Origin: Blepharisma japonicum
Lineage: Eukaryota > Ciliophora > Heterotrichea > Heterotrichida > Blepharismidae
Direction: 5' to 3'
Assembly: GCA_949751835.1 (NCBI GenBank)
Contig: CATKHK010000098.1
Span: forward strand, 62,001 to 126,000
Length of the DNA stretch: 64,000 nucleotides
This document shows, piece by piece, positions 59,129-64,000 of this stretch (its first letter is position 1; every line of letters begins with the position of its first letter). Position numbers and translations under genes: made by a program. The notes beneath the pieces were generated by a model. It saw only the letters and a program-made list of their open reading frames with translations. It did no database searches and was not told where the DNA came from.

Positions 59129-60592
59129 TTATTTTTCTTGTGGTTCATCTAAACAGATTAGAACTTTTTCATTCAAATTAAATTTTTCATATTTTTTATC
59201 TGCATACTCTTCATCATCAAAAGTATCCATATGTCCAATATAGATTGATCCTTTATTATAAGCCCAATATAAACTATCAGGAAAATAAAAAGGGTATCAA
59301 CTTGATATATACTTCCAGGAATATTCATTTTTAATATCGCTTTCCCAGATATCATTTTCCCAGATAGGGCCACCTCTTAATAAGCATTGAATCAAATAAA
59401 GTCTTTGTTCTGCGCTTATGAGAACCTTGATAGCCTTTTTTTTAAAATCATAAGGAATCGTTGAGAAAGAGTCAATATCAATTGAATAAAAAAATAGATT
59501 TTTATTTTTTCATCCAGAAATCAAAATCTTCCTGTTAAATATTACACTATAACATCATTGATCAGACTTTGGCATTGGAGTTAATTTAATTCATCGATTC
59601 TCATCCAAACTAAACTTGTAGTAGCTTGTTTCCGGGTCTTTAGTGCAATCATTGTCATCTATACATCCAATATAGATTCCTCTTTTATTATATAGCCAAT
59701 ACACACTATCAGGGACAATATACATTTCTGAGCTTGAGATCCATTTTCATGTATACTCATCCCTACTTTCATAGATTGATCCTTCAAATTCAACCAAATA
59801 TAGCCTCTCTTCTGCATTTATCACAATCTTTCGCTTATGCTTCTCAAATATATAAGGAATTTTCGAAAAAGAGTCAATATCAACTGAATACAATAAAAGA
59901 TTTTTATTTTTTCAGCCAGAAATCAAAATATTCCCATTAAATATTGCACTATGGCACCAGAGATCTGCTTTTGGCATTGATGCTAATTTAAATCATCGAT
60001 TTTTATCCAAATCAAATCTATGAGATAGAGCTAATACATTGGCATTGCTATCATCCCCTCCAAAACAATAAATATTTCTATTCAAATAAATAACTGATGA
60101 GCCTTCATAAAGTGTACCAGATGGAAGTCTATGAACTTTATAATCGTTATCAATTATCAAAGCTATCCCAGATACAGGATAAGATGTACCAAGACAAAAT
60201 AACCCGCCATCTGAAAGTTGAGTAATGTATGTACGAGTGCTTAAAGCTTTTGGAGTCTTCAACTCTATTATTATTTCTTTTTCACTCTCTGTGTCATAAA
60301 TAACTAAATTACTCATTTTTTCAACTTCATTAATTTTATCTTCACTGTCTTCATCACTCTCATCATTTTCATAATCTCGATAAAAAAGGTAAAGAGATGT
60401 GATTTTATGGTATGATTTGACATATTCTTGATAAGCTTCATTAAATTCTGGGTTATTAATAGAATTTTCGCTATAAAATAAACAAGTTTGCCTGAAAGCT
60501 TGCTCTTTGATAGAATCATTGGGACTGCTCAAGAGTGCAGATTTTTTATTTCTTAGAATTATTGACTTATCAGCACAAATTAATTTGCACAA
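59129..60592 (-). CDS. Chimeric kelch protein with two C-terminal halves, 5' truncated
   Basis: Minus-strand frame open from 60592 to TAA 59129-59131 with many TGA=Trp (487 codons). After the family block (RQTCLFYSEN, NEAYQEYVKSYHKITS) and an acidic linker (NDESDEDSEDK) it has a full set of blades: YLNRNIYCFGGD, IFNGNILISG, AEERLYLVE, YNKRGIYIGCID. Where the protein normally ends (YYKFSLDENRW) it re-enters IKLTPMPKSD and repeats the last blades: IFNRKILISG, AEQRLYLIQ, YNKGSIYIGHMD. This is what unequal recombination between two tandem copies would give. No ATG at the 5' end: the first frame codon is TTG at 60592, and about 40 N-terminal residues are missing next to another kelch fragment. It may be a pseudogene. 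Confidence 0.65.
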
Positions 60593-60614
60593 TAATATAT
60601 TTAATTTAATTTTA

Positions 60615-60966
60615 TTAATTTAAGTTCAGTTTAATCACATTTTTATCTAAACTAAACCTGTAATAATCTCTTTTATATTCCCAATCAAAAGGTGCATCAT
60701 TTCTAATTATTCCGATATAAAATGATAATTTATTATATGAAAAATATACTTGAGTTGGTCTTACTAAAATATTTTTATTTGAAACTTGTGTTCAAGCATA
60801 CTCATTTTCATATTCGCTTTCGTAGATATATCCATCAAATTCAATCAAATACAATCTCTCTTCTGAATTCATAAAGAGCTTTCATCTCTGTTTTATAAGT
60901 TTTATAGGAATTACTGAGAAAGAATCAATATCAATTGAATACACTCAAATATTCTTGTTTGTATTG
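60615..60966 (-). pseudogene. C-terminal kelch fragment
   Basis: Minus strand reads VYSIDIDSFSVIPIKL, SEERLYLIEFDGYIYESE, YNKLSFYIGII and YYRFSLDKN to a TAA at 60615-60617. It is open throughout but lacks the N-terminus and first blades. It lies directly upstream of the truncated chimeric gene, so a deletion or recombination between the two removed the intervening sequence. Confidence 0.7.
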
Positions 60967-61275
60967 TGAGATCAGCTTATCAAGTGTGAATGAATTTGCT
61001 TCTTTAATTAATTTATTTTTTCATTAAAAATATCTAGACTCTAGACTCTCTAAATAAAGATCAATTCACTTAAAAGGTTTTAAAACTTTGTTGGGTAAAT
61101 TTCAGATATACTTTAAATCATTTATACTATTAGATATAAAACACTTAAATGATTTCATTACTAAAATAATGAATTTTATTTTAAAATTATGATGTTACAA
61201 TAAAACATGCATGATTATTAGCATTTTGGATTATTTAATCACTAATTTGAAATAAATATACATAAAATAGTCAAT
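60967..61275. other. Upstream spacer of the pentapeptide/WD40 gene
   Basis: AT-rich, no gene seen. Confidence 0.5.
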
Positions 61276-62013
61276 ATGCACGATCTCACTTCTTTGCATG
61301 TTGACGAAAAACGATTTGGTATCCAAAGTCTAATTTCTCACATATCAAAACATCAATACCTATCACTTCAGCAAATGGAGCTATCCCTTTTCAAAATACA
61401 ACAATTTCTCTCCAAAAGAATTCTTAAGGACATCCCAAAATGAGTATCTGTAAGCTCTGTTGAAAAGTCTTATATGAATGCTATTTACTTAAAAGACTGC
61501 TATGATTCGTGCTTAATACTTAAAGAACAATTGAAGGAAAATGAAAAAAATATTCTTTACGAAATTGTAATGATGTCAAAACAATCAGATAAAATTAATA
61601 TTGCCTCATCAAATGCTATAACTCTTTTGAACCATATTGGATACCAGTTTATTAACAAGAATATGGCAAACATTAAGATTCCTAATGCAGACTTATCAGG
61701 ATCTTTCTTTTTCCACTCTGATCAGCAAAACTCAAATGTGCAAGGAGTAAATTTTTCACAATCCTCCTTACTTTTTTCTAATTTTAAAGGATGCAATCTT
61801 AATTTTCGGCCAATTTCTTCTTTCATTAGTGATAATGCACAAATTCTATCATTTTCGTTTTCTCCGTGCTGCAAATGGCTTGCAACTTGCAATGCACATG
61901 GTAAAATCGCGATATGAGATGTGAAAAACTGAAATAAAGTAAAAGAATTTTCAACTATGAGTGTGCATGCTAAGATTTATTTAATATATTTAATCTTAAA
62001 TCGGATTACTTAA
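61276..62013 (+). pseudogene. Pentapeptide-repeat/WD40 protein, truncated after the first WD repeat
   Basis: Open from ATG 61276 to TAA 62011-62013 with TGA=Trp (245 aa). The N-terminal 130 residues are helical. About 138-185 shows pentapeptide-like repeats (ANIKIPNADLSGSFF, NVQGVNFSQSSLLFSNFKGCNL). Then one WD40 blade follows (ILSFSFSPCCKWLATCNAHG, with IWD). At about 61975 the sequence changes into the 3' end of a kelch gene read on the wrong strand, giving about 16 meaningless last residues. WD40 proteins of this type need several more blades, so the gene is cut by a rearrangement. The start context and upstream AT-rich region look normal. Confidence 0.7.
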
Positions 62014-62105
62014 CTTATTCGACGCTTTTTCCTCTAAATTAAACTTGTAGTAGTATATTTTTGGATCAGTCCCAAAATCTTCATCATCTATGCACCCAAT
62101 ATGAC
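61976..62105 (-). pseudogene. Kelch C-terminal fragment at a breakpoint
   Basis: Minus strand reads IGCIDDEDFGTDP and YYYKFNLEEKASNKLSNP, almost the same as the C-terminus of the gene at 35991-37127 (IGCIDDEDFGTDP, YYKFNLDEKVLTKLSNP). It overlaps the end of the truncated WD40 gene. Confidence 0.75.
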
Positions 62106-62380
62106 GTTTTTGTTCCTTTAAAGCAAAATTCAAGCAATTTAAATTGTTGACCTATATCTATTTGCTGAAAACTCTTCACAAGCCCATTACTTTTCTTAAA
62201 TTTTTTCATATTCTGTTTCTTTTTTATTTCTTATTGCCATCTTTCTGTCTAAGTCCTCATTTTGTCTTTTTCCATAAATTTCTAAGAATAGCGTGGTTTT
62301 ACTTATTGCCATTTGGTAAATAATAGAAAAGATTAATTAAAATATAATGTAATTTATCAGCCAATTTCAATTAGCGCTTT
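62106..62380. other. Short unassigned segment
   Basis: No clear gene. Minus-strand fragments such as SFQQIDIGQQFKLLEFCF look protein-like but lie between stops, so this is probably a further gene fragment. Confidence 0.3.
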
Positions 62381-63400
62381 TTATTCAAATCAAATTGGTA
62401 ATAGATGCCTTTTGATGTATTGTATCATTCAATACATCCAATATATATTGCTCCTTTATTATATAACAGAAATTGGTGATTTTCCTATTAATTCCCAAAT
62501 ATACTCATTTCCAAGCTCACTTTCATAAATAGATCCATTATTACATTCAATCAAATAAATTCTATCTTCTGCATTTGTCAGTATCTTTCTTACATGACGT
62601 TCAAAGTTGTAATTAATTACCGAGAAAGAGTCAATATTAACAGAATATATCAACAAATTTCTATTAATACATCCAGAAATCAAAATATTTCCATTAAATA
62701 TTATACTATGGCAGCGTTCATCAGCTTCTGGCAGAGGAGTAAGTTCTATCCATCGGGTTCTATCCAAATCAAATCTTCTAGATAGCTTTAAGACACTGTT
62801 AGCATACCCTCCGAAGCAATATACATTTTTATTGAAATAAATAGCTGACGACAAAAAGGTGGGTTTCCCAGATGGCAGTGTATGAATTTTATAATTGCTG
62901 TCAATTATTATCGTAATCCCAGAAATTAAAAAACTACCATAACAAAATAGCTCGCCATTAGGAAGTTGAGCAACACATGTGTATTTGTCTATTGATTTAT
63001 AAGTCTTCAACCTTTTTATAACTTCTCTTTCATTTTTAGTATTATAAATAATTAAAGCTGCTTCATCATCTATTTCATAAGGAAGATAAAGAGATGTCAA
63101 TCAATTGTAAGTTTTGATATATTCCTGATAAGCTTTTTTGAGTTTTACACTGGGATTTTTATGTTTTTTATATAAACGGCAGATTTTTCTGAAGTCTTTT
63201 TCTTCTACTAGAGTATTATTGTACCTCCCTAAAAGGAGAGAACTTTTGAATTTTAGCTTTTGAGGATTTAACAACACTTGATTATTAGAATTTTCAATGA
63301 GCTGGTCTTCAGTGTAACTTGTTTCATTATTTTGAGTTTCCTCTATGGGATTTAACTGATAATTAAGAAGGTTCCGCCTATTTTGAGTTTCGGGTTCCAT
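62381..63400 (-). pseudogene. Kelch gene with deletion near the 3' end, inverted copy of 16388
   Basis: Open from ATG 63400 to a TAA at 62459-62461 with TGA=Trp (about 313 aa). Nearly identical to the gene at 16388-17461 but on the other strand (EETQNNE, SSLLLGRYN, RKICRLYKKH, YFNKNVYCFGGY, IIFNGNILISGC, AEDRIYLIE, IYESELGNEYIWELIGKSPI). About 26 bases are missing near 62465 relative to 16388's NPTLVHWV segment. The last blade (YNKGAIYIGCIE, YYQFDLNKK) therefore lies out of frame at 62381-62458. The product would lack the last blade and part of the preceding one. Confidence 0.7.
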
Positions 63401-64000
63401 AAAATTATAAATGCCAGTATTGGTTTTATTTTATTGATTTTTATTATCATGCCTGATTTATTTTGACTATAAATAACAGTTTGAGCAGCTTTATTGGTTT
63501 ATGCGAGGCATATTAAATTTTAAGGCATTCACATTTCTAGCCATCTAGTTTTTAATTACTTTTTAATTATATTCCTCTCTAACCCTTAAAAGATTGGGAA
63601 AATTTCTTAAATAACTAAAATATTTTGTTGAATACTATCACCTTTTACAAATTATATCTTAGTATTTACTTCATGATTTGCAATTCCCTAGGTGCAGAAA
63701 AAAGATAAATAATACATACAGCCCATGCCATAGAAAATTACAGCAAAAAATTTATTAAGTTGAAGCTCAATCGTAAAAAAAGAACGACAACTTTCATAGA
63801 CTATAAAATTCAAAATAATTTGATGAGTTTTGGAATTTAATTATTTAGCCTGAAGCTTAAATCATCTCAACTTATTTAATTATCAAATAACCCAAACTAA
63901 AATCCTAATGGCAAACCCAGAATTAGCATTGAGTGCTTAATTTCTACCTGAGCTATAGAAGTAATTAAGAAGTTTTAGGTAACAGTGGGCTTGATTGAGT
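63401..64000. repeat. Inverted copy of the 15838-16387 upstream region
   Basis: Reverse complement of the region upstream of the gene at 16388 (for example CATTGAGTGCTTAATTTCTA here and TAGAAATTAAACACTCAATG there). With the gene itself this makes inverted arms of at least 1.6 kb, about 45 kb apart. The arm continues to the window end. Confidence 0.7.

Overview
The window looks like nuclear DNA of a heterotrich ciliate that reads UGA as tryptophan, most like Blepharisma. Four things support this. The sequence is very AT-rich. Long reading frames are interrupted only by TGA, while TAA and TAG act as stops. At one conserved tryptophan of a gene family, some copies have TGG and others TGA. One gene needs removal of a 15-nt GT..AG intron, a size typical of heterotrichs. 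All coordinates below use TGA=Trp, so several genes are much longer than a standard-code reading suggests. I saw no tRNA, rRNA, CRISPR array or telomere repeat.

Layout. (1) 1-5.8 kb: three diverged copies of a small Rab-like GTPase gene whose nucleotide-binding motifs are all degenerate; two are frameshifted. A fossil minus-strand gene follows copies 2 and 3. (2) 7.0-13.9 kb: one large intact gene for a secreted or surface receptor-like protein of about 2,300 aa, with a signal peptide, Notch/LNR-type cysteine repeats, a long parallel beta-helix, a cysteine-rich juxtamembrane module and a multi-pass C-terminus. (3) 14.3-37.1 kb: a dense, mostly decaying array of kelch-propeller genes on both strands. 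Some carry an N-terminal B-box-like zinc finger and coiled coil. Fragments of unrelated genes are mixed in: a multi-pass membrane protein, an aldo/keto reductase and an acidic/basic low-complexity gene. (4) 38.2-43.9 kb: an intact B-box-kelch gene, then a decayed copy of the giant gene of the next block. (5) 46.2-55.4 kb: a giant gene of about 3,050 codons encoding C2-like, coiled-coil, P-loop GTPase, long helical, SecA-type DEAD motor and VWA domains, with a single frameshift just before the SecA Walker A. (6) 56-64 kb: a second copy of the kelch/B-box-kelch block, a kelch chimera with an extra C-terminal half, a truncated pentapeptide/WD40 gene, and an inverted copy of the kelch gene at 16.4 kb.

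The window is dominated by duplication, inversion, gene conversion and gene decay of two families: (B-box-)kelch proteins and the SecA-GTPase-VWA giant. The two interleave and share duplication breakpoints. No pathway can be proven from sequence. TRIM-like B-box/kelch proteins beside a giant GTPase/translocase-like ATPase with a metal-binding adhesion domain would suit a rapidly evolving recognition or surveillance repertoire, but that is inference. The giant multidomain protein is the best candidate for an undescribed system.
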